Part shown: positions 55,776-64,000 of the stretch, piece after piece
Layout: the number at the start of each line of letters is the position of its first letter
How positions within the stretch are numbered: position 1 is the first letter of the stretch
Origin: Stenotrophomonas sp. 57
Lineage (GTDB): Bacteria; Pseudomonadota; Gammaproteobacteria; Xanthomonadales; Xanthomonadaceae
Assembly (NCBI RefSeq): GCF_030291075.1
Contig: NZ_CP127407.1
Span: forward strand, 4,214,001 to 4,278,000
Length of the DNA stretch: 64,000 nucleotides
Reading direction: 5' to 3'
Position numbers and translations under genes: made by a program
Notes under the pieces: model-generated
Database searches by the model: none
The model's input: only the letters and a program-made list of their open reading frames with translations
Told to the model about the DNA's origin: nothing

Positions 55776-58118
55776 TCAGGACGGTGGTAATGCATGGGGT
55801 GGTGGCCTGAACAACGGCGAGATCAGCCAGACCAGACCGATGCCGAACAGCAGGGTCAGGCCGAAGGCCCGCAGCGCCGGGGTCTGCGACAGCCCCAGCA
55901 GGCCGAACGACAGCCAGGTACTGGCCGCACCCACGCACACCGCCAACCAGGCACTGGCGTCGCCGCGGTGCTCGATCAGGAAGATGCCATAGTCGATGCC
56001 CATGCCCAGCAGCAGCATCAGCGCCAGCACGTTGAACAGCTGCAGCGGCTGGCCGAACAGGCCCAGCAGGCCCAGGGTCAGCGCACCGGCGATCAGGGTC
56101 GGCGCGAACACGCGCCAGGCCTGGCGGCGGTAGCGCAGCCACAGCGTGCCGAACACCAGCGCGATGCCGATCAGCAGCAGCCCACCCATCAGCTTGCGGT
56201 AATGGCCGAGCAGGTGTGAGAAGTCGGCGGTGCGGTCGACCCAGCGCACGCCGGGCAGGCCTTCGGCGGCCCCACGCAGGGTCGCCAGCGCGTCGGAGCG
56301 CGACAGATCATCGACCATCACCACGCTGATCATCTGCCCACCCACCTCGCCCACCCACAGGTGGCGGAACGGCTGCGATGCCGGCGACGCCAGGAACGCC
56401 TCGGCGGTCAGCGGCGATGCGGCAAATGCCGGGCGCGGCAGCGGTTCACCGACCGCCTCCGACACCGCCGACAGCACGCCCGGTTCCACCTTCGCGGTCA
56501 GTGCGGCATCCGCCTGCTGGCGCGCCGGCGACGGCAACCAGTCACTGATCGCACGGTATCCGCCGATGCGCTTGTCATTGGCCAGTACGCGCAGGCGCGA
56601 CGTCAATGCCTCTTCGCGCTGCAACACCTGGGCTGCATCACGGCCCTGCACCAGGTAGAACTGTGCCGGGCTGGGCATGCCCAGCAACTGGCTCAGGCGG
56701 ATCTGCTCGGCCATCAGCGCCGGCGGCGAGGACTGCAGGCTGCGCAGGTCGTCGTCGCTCTGAAGGCGTGCGATGCCGACCGCGGACAGCGCCAGCGCGG
56801 CCACCACGAAGATCGTTACAGGGCGACGTCCATGCAGGCGCGGGAAGCGCTCCAGGGTGTTGCCCAGCCACTGCGAGAAGCGGGTCCGGCGGATCTCGCC
56901 GCCATCGAGCCACGGGAACCAGAAGATCACCGTGAGGAAGGCGGCGGCCAGGCCGACCACCGAGAACAGCGCCATCTGCCGCAGTCCCGGGAACGGCGTC
57001 AGGCCAAGCGCCAGGTACGCCAGTGCGCTGGTCAGCAGGGCCAGCCACAGGCCGGGCAGCAGGTGCCTCAGCAGTTTCCAGCGGCGGTCAGCCGGTTCGG
57101 CCTGGCGCGATGCGAACCAGTGGATGCCATAGTCCTCGGCCACGCCCACCAGCGATGCACCGAACACCAGGGTCAACACGTGCACGTTGCCGAACACCAG
57201 CACGGTCACCGCCAGCGCCACGCCACAGCCGATCAGCAGCGACGTGGCCACCAGCAGGATCGGCCGCAGCGAACGGAACGCGAGCCACACCAGCAGCAGC
57301 ACGGCCGCCAGCGAGCCCCAGCCGATGGTGTTGATCTCCCGGTTGGCCTGCACCGCGGCCGCTTCGGCATGCAGCGGTACGCCCGCATGCAGGATCTCCA
57401 GATCGGGGGCGGCCCCCCTCGCCGCCTGCCCGGCACGCTCCAGCAGGCCATCCAGGTGGCGCTCGCCATCGAGCCTGAACGCAGAACCCGGAGTATCGAA
57501 CTGCAGGACCGCCCAATGCTTGCCTTCGGCGTCAAGCAGGCCATCGTCGCCCAGGCGCAGCCCGGAACCCTGTGCCTGCTGCTGCCACCACTGCGGCCAC
57601 AGCGACAGCGGGTCCTGCCGCCACTCGGTCAGGCGTGGGGCCCCCATCGGGCCGTACAGCGCAGCCAACGCCTGCTCGGCCAGCACACCGGGTTCAGCGT
57701 TCTGCAGCTGGTCGCGCTGGGCCGGCGTCAGCAGGCGGTCGCGGTACGGTGCGTAGAACGCGCGCGCCTCGTCGAACCAGCCCTCGATGGAACCACTGGG
57801 CACCAGCAACGCGTGGTCTGCGTCCTGGGCCATGGCACCGGCGAAAGCCGCCTGGGCGCGCTTGGCGGCAGCGCCGTCGCTGCTGCCGAGCAGCACCACC
57901 ACCTGCCGCGAGCTGCCATCGGCGATACGACGGGTGACATCGCTCAACAGGCGGTCGTGCGCGTCCTGCGGCAGCAGCGCCAGGATGTCGGTATCGATCC
58001 GCGATTGCTGGCTCCACAGGTGCCACTGCTGAACGCCCAGCGCCAGCAGCAGCACCAGCCAGGTGATGCCCAGCCAATGCCACCAGCGCCGCAAGCGCTC
58101 CGGCAGGTTCGACGCCAT
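55776..58118 (-). CDS. MMPL/RND-type pigment exporter (ApeM-like)
   Basis: The 780-residue protein starts at ATG 58118, preceded by TGAGG; a TTG twelve bases earlier lies inside the LolA-like gene. Two halves each have a periplasmic loop and about five or six helices, with the RND marks VAEDYGIHWF (first half) and GMGIDYGIFLIEH (second half). The family moves lipids and polyketides; here it should export the aryl polyene-lipid. It is followed by a gap of 142 bases before the lipoprotein start, the only large break in the operon. Confidence 0.92.
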   Translation of the reverse strand: MASNLPERLRRWWHWLGITWLVLLLALGVQQWHLWSQQSRIDTDILALLPQDAHDRLLSDVTRRIADGSSRQVVVLLGSSDGAAAKRAQAAFAGAMAQDADHALLVPSGSIEGWFDEARAFYAPYRDRLLTPAQRDQLQNAEPGVLAEQALAALYGPMGAPRLTEWRQDPLSLWPQWWQQQAQGSGLRLGDDGLLDAEGKHWAVLQFDTPGSAFRLDGERHLDGLLERAGQAARGAAPDLEILHAGVPLHAEAAAVQANREINTIGWGSLAAVLLLVWLAFRSLRPILLVATSLLIGCGVALAVTVLVFGNVHVLTLVFGASLVGVAEDYGIHWFASRQAEPADRRWKLLRHLLPGLWLALLTSALAYLALGLTPFPGLRQMALFSVVGLAAAFLTVIFWFPWLDGGEIRRTRFSQWLGNTLERFPRLHGRRPVTIFVVAALALSAVGIARLQSDDDLRSLQSSPPALMAEQIRLSQLLGMPSPAQFYLVQGRDAAQVLQREEALTSRLRVLANDKRIGGYRAISDWLPSPARQQADAALTAKVEPGVLSAVSEAVGEPLPRPAFAASPLTAEAFLASPASQPFRHLWVGEVGGQMISVVMVDDLSRSDALATLRGAAEGLPGVRWVDRTADFSHLLGHYRKLMGGLLLIGIALVFGTLWLRYRRQAWRVFAPTLIAGALTLGLLGLFGQPLQLFNVLALMLLLGMGIDYGIFLIEHRGDASAWLAVCVGAASTWLSFGLLGLSQTPALRAFGLTLLFGIGLVWLISPLFRPPPHALPPS

Positions 58119-58122
58119 GGCC

Positions 58123-58752
58123 TCAGTCAAAGCGGCGTGCCTCGTCAGCGTTGAGCGTCGCCGGCGCCTCGCTCAGTTCACTGAACCGGATCTGCGTGCG
58201 GTCCTTGTTGGCTTCGACGATCTCGACCTGGCGCACGTAACGGTCCCCCTGAAGCGTCAGCGACTCGAACGCCTTGGCCAGCATCGCCGACTTCGGCGTC
58301 AGCCGCAGCCGCCAGCCCTGCCCTTCGCGACTGGCGGCAACGCTGAACTGGCTGGACAGCGCCTGCACGTCACCCCTCATCAGCGCGAACATGATCGCGT
58401 TCACCGAACGCATCGCCGGCTGTTGCCGTGCGTCGAGTTCGACGCGGGTGCTGCCATCGCGCTGACGGCTGAGGATGCGGTCGGCGGTGACCACCACTTC
58501 GGAGGGGAACGGCTTGAGCGTGGTCCAGATCACGCCGTGCTGGCGCGCGACCACGAAGCGACCCTGCGAGCGCAGCGGGTTCTTGAAGCCGCTGACCTGC
58601 TTTTCCTGGGTGAACTGGCCACGCAGCACGTCCGGCCGCGCCACCGCCTGGGTGATCGCATCGGTGGCGGGGTCGGCCGCCTGCACCAGCGGTGCGGCGG
58701 CCAGCAGCAGCGCGCACAGCAGCGCGCGCGAAACCGTGATCAGGGCGTTCAT
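58123..58752 (-). CDS. LolA-like periplasmic carrier (ApeL-like)
   Basis: The 209-residue exported protein has a signal peptide (ALLCALLLAAAPLVQA) and the LolA-type fold pattern: LRGQFTQEKQVSGFKNPLRSQG, then WTTLKPFPSEVVVTAD. It should bind the lipidic pigment and pass it across the periplasm between the MMPL exporter and the outer membrane. Its ATG overlaps the thioesterase stop by four bases. Confidence 0.9.
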   Translation of the reverse strand: MNALITVSRALLCALLLAAAPLVQAADPATDAITQAVARPDVLRGQFTQEKQVSGFKNPLRSQGRFVVARQHGVIWTTLKPFPSEVVVTADRILSRQRDGSTRVELDARQQPAMRSVNAIMFALMRGDVQALSSQFSVAASREGQGWRLRLTPKSAMLAKAFESLTLQGDRYVRQVEIVEANKDRTQIRFSELSEAPATLNADEARRFD

Positions 58753-59180
58753 GGCGCAGGCACTCCCAGGCGTTCCCACAGCACCGGCGGGCACTGGTAC
58801 TGCATTTCCCTGCTGATCGCGTCCACCGCGACCTGGATGGTCATCGCACGGGTCAGCACCTGGCCACTGTGCGCGTCGAGGATTTCGTACTCGATCTTCA
58901 ACCGGTTCTCCCACTCGACGATCTTCGCGCGCACGCGCAGGGCCTGGTTGAACAGCAGCGGGCGCACGTACTTCACCCGTGCATCGACCACCGGCCACAG
59001 ATAACCCGATTCCAGCATCTGCGGGTAGTCGTAGTTGTAGCGACCCAGCAGCGCACAACGCGCGATCTCGAAGTACTTGAAGTAATGGCCATGCCAGACC
59101 ACGTTCATCGGGTCGCAGTCATGGAAGGCCGGGGCCAGTGCAACTTCGGCCACCCGTTCGATTGATTCATTCACCGGCAT
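58749..59180 (-). CDS. Hotdog-fold acyl thioesterase (4HBT, ApeK-like)
   Basis: The 143-residue protein starts at ATG 59180 inside the ammonia lyase gene (14-base overlap). The catalytic segment is FHDCDPMNVVWHGHYFKYFE, where the Asp of DPM is the 4HBT nucleophile. It may release the chain or edit wrongly loaded carrier proteins. Confidence 0.92.
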   Translation of the reverse strand: MPVNESIERVAEVALAPAFHDCDPMNVVWHGHYFKYFEIARCALLGRYNYDYPQMLESGYLWPVVDARVKYVRPLLFNQALRVRAKIVEWENRLKIEYEILDAHSGQVLTRAMTIQVAVDAISREMQYQCPPVLWERLGVPAP

Positions 59181-60717
59181 ACAGCTCCCAGCGTTGCGTG
59201 CGGATCTCCACCAGCAGTTCCCGCAGTTCGCGATCCAGCGCGCGGTCCTCTTCGACCAGGGCGATGCGCTGCCCCAGGTCGGCGTACATGTCGGCCAGAC
59301 AGCCATGCAGCTGCGCGTTCAGGCCAACCCGCTCGCGCAGCGCCAAGCCCTGGCGGGCGGCGATCAGCATGGCCGCCACCACCTGTTCCGTCAGCTCGAT
59401 CACGCGCAGGCAGTCGCGTGCGGCGATGGTGCCCATGCTGACCTTGTCCTGGTTGTGGCATTCGGTGGAGCGCGAGAAGACCGACGCCGGCAGGGTCTGC
59501 TTCAGCGCTTCGGCGGTCCATGCCGACACGCTGATCTGCAGCGCCTTCAGGCCATGGTTGATGGCCGCACGCGGGCCGGTAGCGGCCGACAGATTGGCCG
59601 GCAGGCCATGGCTGTAGCGGGCATCCACCACCAGCGCCAGCTGCCGATCGAGCAGATCGGCAACGTTGGCCACCGTGTTCTTCAGGGTGTCCATCGCCAG
59701 CGCGATGTGGCCTCCGTAGAAGTGGCCACCGTGCAGGATGCGCTCGCCATCGCCATCGATCAGCGGATTGTCGTTGGCGCTGTTCAATTCGGTTTCGATC
59801 AGTTGGCGCAGGAACGGCAGGCTGTCTTCCAGCACGCCGATCACATGCGGCGCGCAACGCAGCGAATAGCGGTCCTGCAGGCGCTGTTCATTGCGCGGCG
59901 GACGCTCGCTGTGCAGGTCGCCGCGCAGGCGTGCGGCAATGCGCATCTGGCCCGGGTGCGGCTTGGCCGCGAACAGGTCTTCATCGAAGTGGTGCGCATT
60001 GCCGTCACTGGCCAGCACGTTGAACGCGGTCAGGCGCGTGGCCATGCGTGCCAGGTAGTCGGCGCGCTGCCAGGCCAGACAGGCCAGGCCGGTCATCACC
60101 GCGGTGCCGTTCATGATCGCCAGGCCCTCCTTTGGCCGCAGCTTCAACGGCGCCATGCCGATCTTCGCCAGCACTTCGGCCGCTGGTTGCACGCGGTCCT
60201 CGTGCAGCACCTCGCGTTCGCCGCACAGCACCGCGGCCACGTAGGACAGCGGGGTCAGGTCGCCACTGGCACCGACCGAGCCTTCGGCCGGAATCATCGG
60301 CAGCACGTCGTGCTGCAGCAGCATGGCCAGCCCCTCCAGCAACGGCACGCTGACACCGGACATGCCACGCACCAGCGACGCCAGGCGAGCGGCCAGCACC
60401 GCGCGGGTCTCGACCGGGTCCAGGTAACGGCCCAGGCCGCAGCCATGGTAGGTGTAAAGATGGTGCGGAAGCTCGGCCACCAGCGCCGGCGGAATGTTCA
60501 CCGTGCACGAGTCGCCATAGCCGGTGGTCACGCCATAGATCACACCCTCGTCGCGCAGCAGGCGGTCGAGGAAATCGGCACCGCGCTGGATGTGCGCGCG
60601 GAACGCGGGAGCCTCGCTCAGTGCGGCTTGGCGCCGCCGCTGGCCCAGGGCAACCACATCTTCGATGGTCAACGGTGCATCGCCAAAGCGGCACACGGAT
60701 ACGGCGTCAGTCGTCAT
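59167..60717 (-). CDS. Aromatic amino acid ammonia lyase (HAL/TAL family)
   Basis: The 516-residue enzyme starts at ATG 60717. The MIO cofactor triad is Ala150-Ser151-Gly152 (SVGASGDLTPLSY), and the catalytic Tyr lies in YGVTTGYGDS. It should deaminate His, Tyr or Phe. The selectivity region reads HHL (85-87), which resembles tyrosine-specific lyases (His-Leu) rather than histidine lyases. No other hut gene is here, so a role in making an aromatic acid starter such as coumarate is more likely than His breakdown. Similar genes are known in xanthomonadin-type clusters. Confidence 0.92.
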   Translation of the reverse strand: MTTDAVSVCRFGDAPLTIEDVVALGQRRRQAALSEAPAFRAHIQRGADFLDRLLRDEGVIYGVTTGYGDSCTVNIPPALVAELPHHLYTYHGCGLGRYLDPVETRAVLAARLASLVRGMSGVSVPLLEGLAMLLQHDVLPMIPAEGSVGASGDLTPLSYVAAVLCGEREVLHEDRVQPAAEVLAKIGMAPLKLRPKEGLAIMNGTAVMTGLACLAWQRADYLARMATRLTAFNVLASDGNAHHFDEDLFAAKPHPGQMRIAARLRGDLHSERPPRNEQRLQDRYSLRCAPHVIGVLEDSLPFLRQLIETELNSANDNPLIDGDGERILHGGHFYGGHIALAMDTLKNTVANVADLLDRQLALVVDARYSHGLPANLSAATGPRAAINHGLKALQISVSAWTAEALKQTLPASVFSRSTECHNQDKVSMGTIAARDCLRVIELTEQVVAAMLIAARQGLALRERVGLNAQLHGCLADMYADLGQRIALVEEDRALDRELRELLVEIRTQRWELYAGE

Positions 60718-61648
60718 GCGAAGCCTGATCCCAGAAGGGAAAGAAATTGAACCAGTCCAGCGGCGACTGGATGACCTGGCGTTCCAGCCAACCCGCATAG
60801 CGCTGCACCTGCCCGGACAGCGCGGCATCACGCGAACCGCGTGGCAGCACGATGCGATCGGCGAACGGCTCGAACACGATCCGGTAACCTTCGCCCTCAT
60901 GCAGGCAGGACATGGTGTAGACCGAGCAGCCCAGTGCAGCGGCCAGCACATAGCCCCCAATCGGGAATGGTGCACGCTGCCCGAGGAATTCGGCACTGAT
61001 GCTGCGCCCGCCGCCGACCGGCGTACGGTCGCCGACAATGGCCACGAAACCGCCTGCGGCCACCTTGTCGGCCAGCATCATCGCCGTGGCAGGCCCCATC
61101 TCGGTGACCTGCACAAGCTCCACCGCCGCCAGCGGATCCAGCCGGCGCAGCAGGCGGTTGAAGCGCTGCGCATGCGCGGTATGCACCAGCACGGTGATGC
61201 GCAGGCCGGGGACCCGCTCGGCCAGCACCTGGCACAGTTCCAGGCAACCGATGTGCGCGGTGAGGATCAGCCCGCCTTCGCGCTGCGCGATCTTCTCCAG
61301 CACCGGGGTGCGATGCAGGTGGATGCGTTCGGGCGGATAGCGCCCGCCGATGCCGAGGATCTTGTCCAGCATCGTGTCGGCAAACGAAAAGAAGTGGCGC
61401 AGGCTGTCGCGGCGGGTTGGCGCGCGGCCCAGCACGCCGCTGTGGGCCTGCAGCCGCTGCAGATACTGCATCGAGGCCTCGCGGCCAACGCGGTTGCCCA
61501 GCCAATGGCAGGCCACCACCGGCCACACGCACATGCGGAATGGCCAGCGCCCGAACCAGCGGTGCACCCAGTACAGGACCAGCACGCCGGCCACCGAGGT
61601 GGATTCACCGATATCGGCCCAGTGCGGGGCACCCTGCGCGGTCGCCAT
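60707..61648 (-). CDS. LpxL-like lysophospholipid/pigment acyltransferase
   Basis: The 313-residue membrane-associated protein starts at ATG 61648, one base past the glycosyltransferase stop, and overlaps the lyase by 11 bases. Family marks are a hydrophobic N-terminal helix (about 18-42), LILTAHIGCLELCQ with the HxxxxE-type catalytic pair, and the VGDRTPVGGGRSI segment. In aryl polyene clusters it is thought to attach the polyene or a fatty chain to a lipid core. Confidence 0.9.
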   Translation of the reverse strand: MATAQGAPHWADIGESTSVAGVLVLYWVHRWFGRWPFRMCVWPVVACHWLGNRVGREASMQYLQRLQAHSGVLGRAPTRRDSLRHFFSFADTMLDKILGIGGRYPPERIHLHRTPVLEKIAQREGGLILTAHIGCLELCQVLAERVPGLRITVLVHTAHAQRFNRLLRRLDPLAAVELVQVTEMGPATAMMLADKVAAGGFVAIVGDRTPVGGGRSISAEFLGQRAPFPIGGYVLAAALGCSVYTMSCLHEGEGYRIVFEPFADRIVLPRGSRDAALSGQVQRYAGWLERQVIQSPLDWFNFFPFWDQASHDD

Positions 61649-61649
61649 T

Positions 61650-62420
61650 TCAGCGCTGCCCCTGCAGGCGGCGGCACAGCAGGCGCGGTGCGCGCCGGAG
61701 CATGCCGAAGAACAGGCGTGCGTGCATGCGGGTGATGCGCACGTTGTCGCGCCACATGTCAAAGTGCGACACGCCATCGGATGGATAGGTCACGCGTGTG
61801 GCCAGGTGCTCGACCGGAACCTGTCGCCAGTACAGGCGCACGATCACCTCGGTATCGAAATCCATGCGCCGGCCGATGGTCTCTTCGCCGATCAGGCGCA
61901 GAACCGGTGGCAGCGGGTACACGCGGAAGCCGCACATGGTGTCGCGCAGGTGCAGCGACAGCGTATTGATCCAGACCCAGATGTGGGTGGCGTAGCGCCC
62001 ATACAGGCGTGCCTTCGGTACGCTGGCATCGTAGGCCGGGATACCACAGATCACCGCATCCGGATGGGCACGCGATGCCTCGATGAAGCGCGGCAGGTCG
62101 CCGGTATCGTGCTGGCCGTCGGCATCGATCTGCAGCACGTGGCTGTAGCCACGCGCGTGGGCATCGGCAAACCCGGCCAGCATCGCCGCGCCCTTGCCCT
62201 GGTTGACGTCCAGGCGCAGCAGGTCGACACCCGGGCGCTGTGCCAGCGAACGCAGCACGGCCGCACACGCGTGATGTGAACCGTCGTCCACCAGCAGGCA
62301 CGGAAGGCCACAGCCCAGCACGCCGTCGACCACCGCTGCGATCGCATGTTCGTGGTCGTAGACAGGAATCACCACCAATGGCGCGAACGCGGCACCGGCA
62401 ATGGAGGGATCAATCCGCAT
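61650..62420 (-). CDS. Family 2 glycosyltransferase
   Basis: The 256-residue GT-A enzyme starts at ATG 62420. It has VVIPVYDHEHAI, the LLVDDGS motif and the DxD in QIDADGQHD, which bind the nucleotide-sugar and metal. DTMCGFRVYP is the acceptor-side loop. It overlaps the ligase gene by 11 bases. In E. coli-type clusters the GT and acyltransferase are fused in one protein (ApeJ); here they are separate. Confidence 0.92.
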   Translation of the reverse strand: MRIDPSIAGAAFAPLVVIPVYDHEHAIAAVVDGVLGCGLPCLLVDDGSHHACAAVLRSLAQRPGVDLLRLDVNQGKGAAMLAGFADAHARGYSHVLQIDADGQHDTGDLPRFIEASRAHPDAVICGIPAYDASVPKARLYGRYATHIWVWINTLSLHLRDTMCGFRVYPLPPVLRLIGEETIGRRMDFDTEVIVRLYWRQVPVEHLATRVTYPSDGVSHFDMWRDNVRITRMHARLFFGMLRRAPRLLCRRLQGQR

Positions 62421-64000
62421 CGGCGAACACCACTTTTCCACTGGAGTGCATCCCATGGCTGGAGGTATAGCGGAAACCCAGCACGCCGCGCGCGGCATCC
62501 CAGTCCAGCTGCAGCGTCAGCACGTCACCCGGCCGCGCCACATGCTGGAACTTCAGCGCGTCCATCCGCAGGAAACCTGCGGGCATCGCGAAGGCCTGGC
62601 GGCCGAAACGCACCGCCCAGTCCAGCTGGGCCACACCGGGCAGGATCGCGGCCTGCGGGAAGTGGCCCTGGAACGGCCGCAGCGACGGGTCGAGGGTCAT
62701 GCGCAATGTCGCGCTGGACGTATCGCGGTGATCCCACAGCGGTACCGGCATCAGCGGCTGGAACAATGCCACCAGCGCCGCCTGGGTGACCTTGCCCTGC
62801 GCATTGAGCGGCAGCGACTGGACCAGTCGCCAGCGACGTGGACGGGTCACTGCGTCATGGCTGTGGGCCAGCCGCGCGCCCAGGCGCTGGCCGAGTGCAC
62901 GCCGCGCCGCCTCACCGCCGTCCAGCAGCGCGGAATCTGCCGGCACCACCACCGCTGCAAGCTGCTCGCGCTGGCCCGGCAGCACCAGCACGCGTGCATC
63001 CTCCACTTCGGCATCGTCGCGCAGCGCGCGTTCCAGCGCATCCAGCGAAACGCGCCGCTCTTCGACCTTGACGATGCGATCGGTTCGGCCCAGCAGGCGG
63101 AAACAACCGTCGGCCAGCGCTTCGACGCGGTCCTGGGTGCGCCACCAGCCGGCGCTCTCCAGGTGCGGCGACGCCACCGCCAGGCATCCCTCATCGACCC
63201 GCCACTGCACGCCGGGCAGCGGCTGCCACGGCGGCAGGTCGGTTTCCCAGCGACGCCAAGCGATGCCACCGGTCTCGCTGCTGCCGTACACCTCGGTGGG
63301 AGCCACGCCCAACCACTGCCGCACCTGCCGCGCCGCGTCTTCAGGCAGCGGACCGCCGGAGGAAAACACCGCGCGCAAGCGGCCATGCAGGCTGGCCCAA
63401 TCCAACTGTTCCGGCAGGCGCTTGAGGTGGGCCGGGGTTGCCACCAGCACCGTATCGGTACCGGACAGCGCCGCCACCAGATCCTCATGGAAGAAGCGGC
63501 GCGGATGAATCAGGCGACCGGCGGCCAGCGGCCACAGCACCCGGAACAACAGGCCGTAGATGTGCTGGTGCGAAACCGTGCCATGGACCTCCGCACCTTC
63601 CAGCCATTCGCCGAACGCAGCCTGCAGCGCTTCAACCTCGCGCGCCAGCTGGTCCAGGCGCTTGCTGATGGCGCTGGGTTGGCCGGTGCTGCCGGAGGTG
63701 AACACACACAGTTCGCAGGTGCGCTCGTCCAGCATCCGCAACGCACCGTCCGCCACTTCATCCGCCGCCACCAGCGGGCGGTGGTCGGCGGAGACATCGC
63801 CCGCAAAGCCACTCACCCGTGGCTGCAGGGCCTGCAGCGTGGCCGGCAGGTTGTCGGCCGCCAGGAACACCCGCTTGCCGGCATGCCAGGCACCGTACAG
63901 CGCCGCGGCGAAGGCAACGGCATCGTCGAAGTACAGGGCCCAGTCGCGCCCCTCGGCAGCAGCAAAGGCCGCGCGCCACGCCAACACGCGCCGGTGGAAC
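62410..64000 (-). CDS. Acyl-AMP ligase fused to a hotdog dehydratase (N-terminus cut by window edge)
   Basis: About 530 residues are visible; the frame runs off the right edge (last codons FHRRVLAWRAAF). An ANL adenylation domain shows A3 (ELCVFTSGSTGQPSAISK), A5 (YGSSETGGIAWR), A7-A8 (RTDRIVKVEERRVSLDALE) and the A10 Lys in LPLNAQGKVTQ. Following it (about the last 110 residues) is an ApeI-like FabA/FabZ-type domain (LRPFQGHFPQAAILPGVAQLDW, with the catalytic His). It should load the aromatic starter onto a carrier protein and take part in dehydration. In E. coli these are two genes (apeH, apeI). Confidence 0.9.
   Translation of the reverse strand, partial: FHRRVLAWRAAFAAAEGRDWALYFDDAVAFAAALYGAWHAGKRVFLAADNLPATLQALQPRVSGFAGDVSADHRPLVAADEVADGALRMLDERTCELCVFTSGSTGQPSAISKRLDQLAREVEALQAAFGEWLEGAEVHGTVSHQHIYGLLFRVLWPLAAGRLIHPRRFFHEDLVAALSGTDTVLVATPAHLKRLPEQLDWASLHGRLRAVFSSGGPLPEDAARQVRQWLGVAPTEVYGSSETGGIAWRRWETDLPPWQPLPGVQWRVDEGCLAVASPHLESAGWWRTQDRVEALADGCFRLLGRTDRIVKVEERRVSLDALERALRDDAEVEDARVLVLPGQREQLAAVVVPADSALLDGGEAARRALGQRLGARLAHSHDAVTRPRRWRLVQSLPLNAQGKVTQAALVALFQPLMPVPLWDHRDTSSATLRMTLDPSLRPFQGHFPQAAILPGVAQLDWAVRFGRQAFAMPAGFLRMDALKFQHVARPGDVLTLQLDWDAARGVLGFRYTSSHGMHSSGKVVFADAD

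Noticed and set aside
59167..60717. Histidine utilisation gene hutH
   Set aside because: No hutU, hutI or hutG nearby; position inside the pigment operon and the HHL motif argue against it.

Overview
The window looks like chromosomal DNA of a Stenotrophomonas maltophilia-group bacterium (Xanthomonadaceae). The evidence is high GC, densely packed genes and many 22-26 bp palindromes beginning with GTAG, which match the SMAG repeat family of S. maltophilia. Gene content fits too: tandem chitin-type LPMOs, a DPP IV peptidase and an aryl polyene (xanthomonadin-like) pigment cluster. No prophage, IS element, CRISPR array, rRNA operon or origin was seen. Both window edges cut genes: a DUF885 protein on the left and a pigment acyl-AMP ligase on the right.

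Layout. 1-6 kb: DUF885 protein, Coa1-like membrane protein, DPP IV, GST, UPF0114 membrane protein. 6-13.6 kb: TonB-like lipoprotein, small protein plus divergent AraC regulator, an overlapping hydrolase-natA-natB operon, a diguanylate cyclase. 13.7-17 kb: DUF1203 protein and two tandem AA10 LPMOs. 17-20.7 kb: ferredoxin-NADP reductase, a YadGH-type ABC exporter, a repeat-rich gap and an unknown gene. 20.9-29.6 kb: ketopantoate reductase, epimerase, TatD, HrpB, small membrane protein, RluE, exported methyltransferase-like protein, aldo/keto reductase. 29.6-33 kb: a long non-coding stretch with tRNA-like modules, then a slipin and the RNA ligase RtcB. 33-41 kb: Rrf2 regulator with thioredoxin-reductase-like enzyme, a poly-HAMP chemoreceptor, LysR/MFS pair, DkgB-type reductase, hydrolase, YbjQ. 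41-51.3 kb: PatZ-type acetyltransferase, MgtE, a Kef-type antiporter, a large membrane ankyrin protein and YcgL. 51.5-64 kb: minus-strand aryl polyene cluster.

The pigment cluster reads acyl-AMP ligase/dehydratase fusion, glycosyltransferase, acyltransferase, ammonia lyase, thioesterase, LolA-like carrier, MMPL exporter, DUF3261 lipoprotein, KS, dehydratase, ketoreductase, KS. Most neighbours overlap or abut, so it is probably one operon; a 157-base gap before the lipoprotein is the main break. It should load an aromatic acid, extend it to a polyene, transfer it and export it to the outer membrane. No acyl carrier protein is in view; it presumably lies past the right edge.

The most unusual region is 29.6-30.64 kb. 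It holds a promoter-terminator unit with a small ORF, a multi-branched fold closed by a 12-bp long-range helix, and two abutting tRNA-like modules, each with a T-arm and a CCA. These lie directly upstream of slipin-rtcB. RtcB repairs broken RNA, and tRNA-mimicking Y RNAs are known beside RtcB in other bacteria, so this is a candidate undescribed RNA-repair locus. That link is inference; decayed tRNA genes are the main alternative. Other points of note are stop codons supplied by SMAG repeats, a near-perfect operator over the Rrf2 start codon, and a hairpin that could mask the mgtE ribosome binding site.
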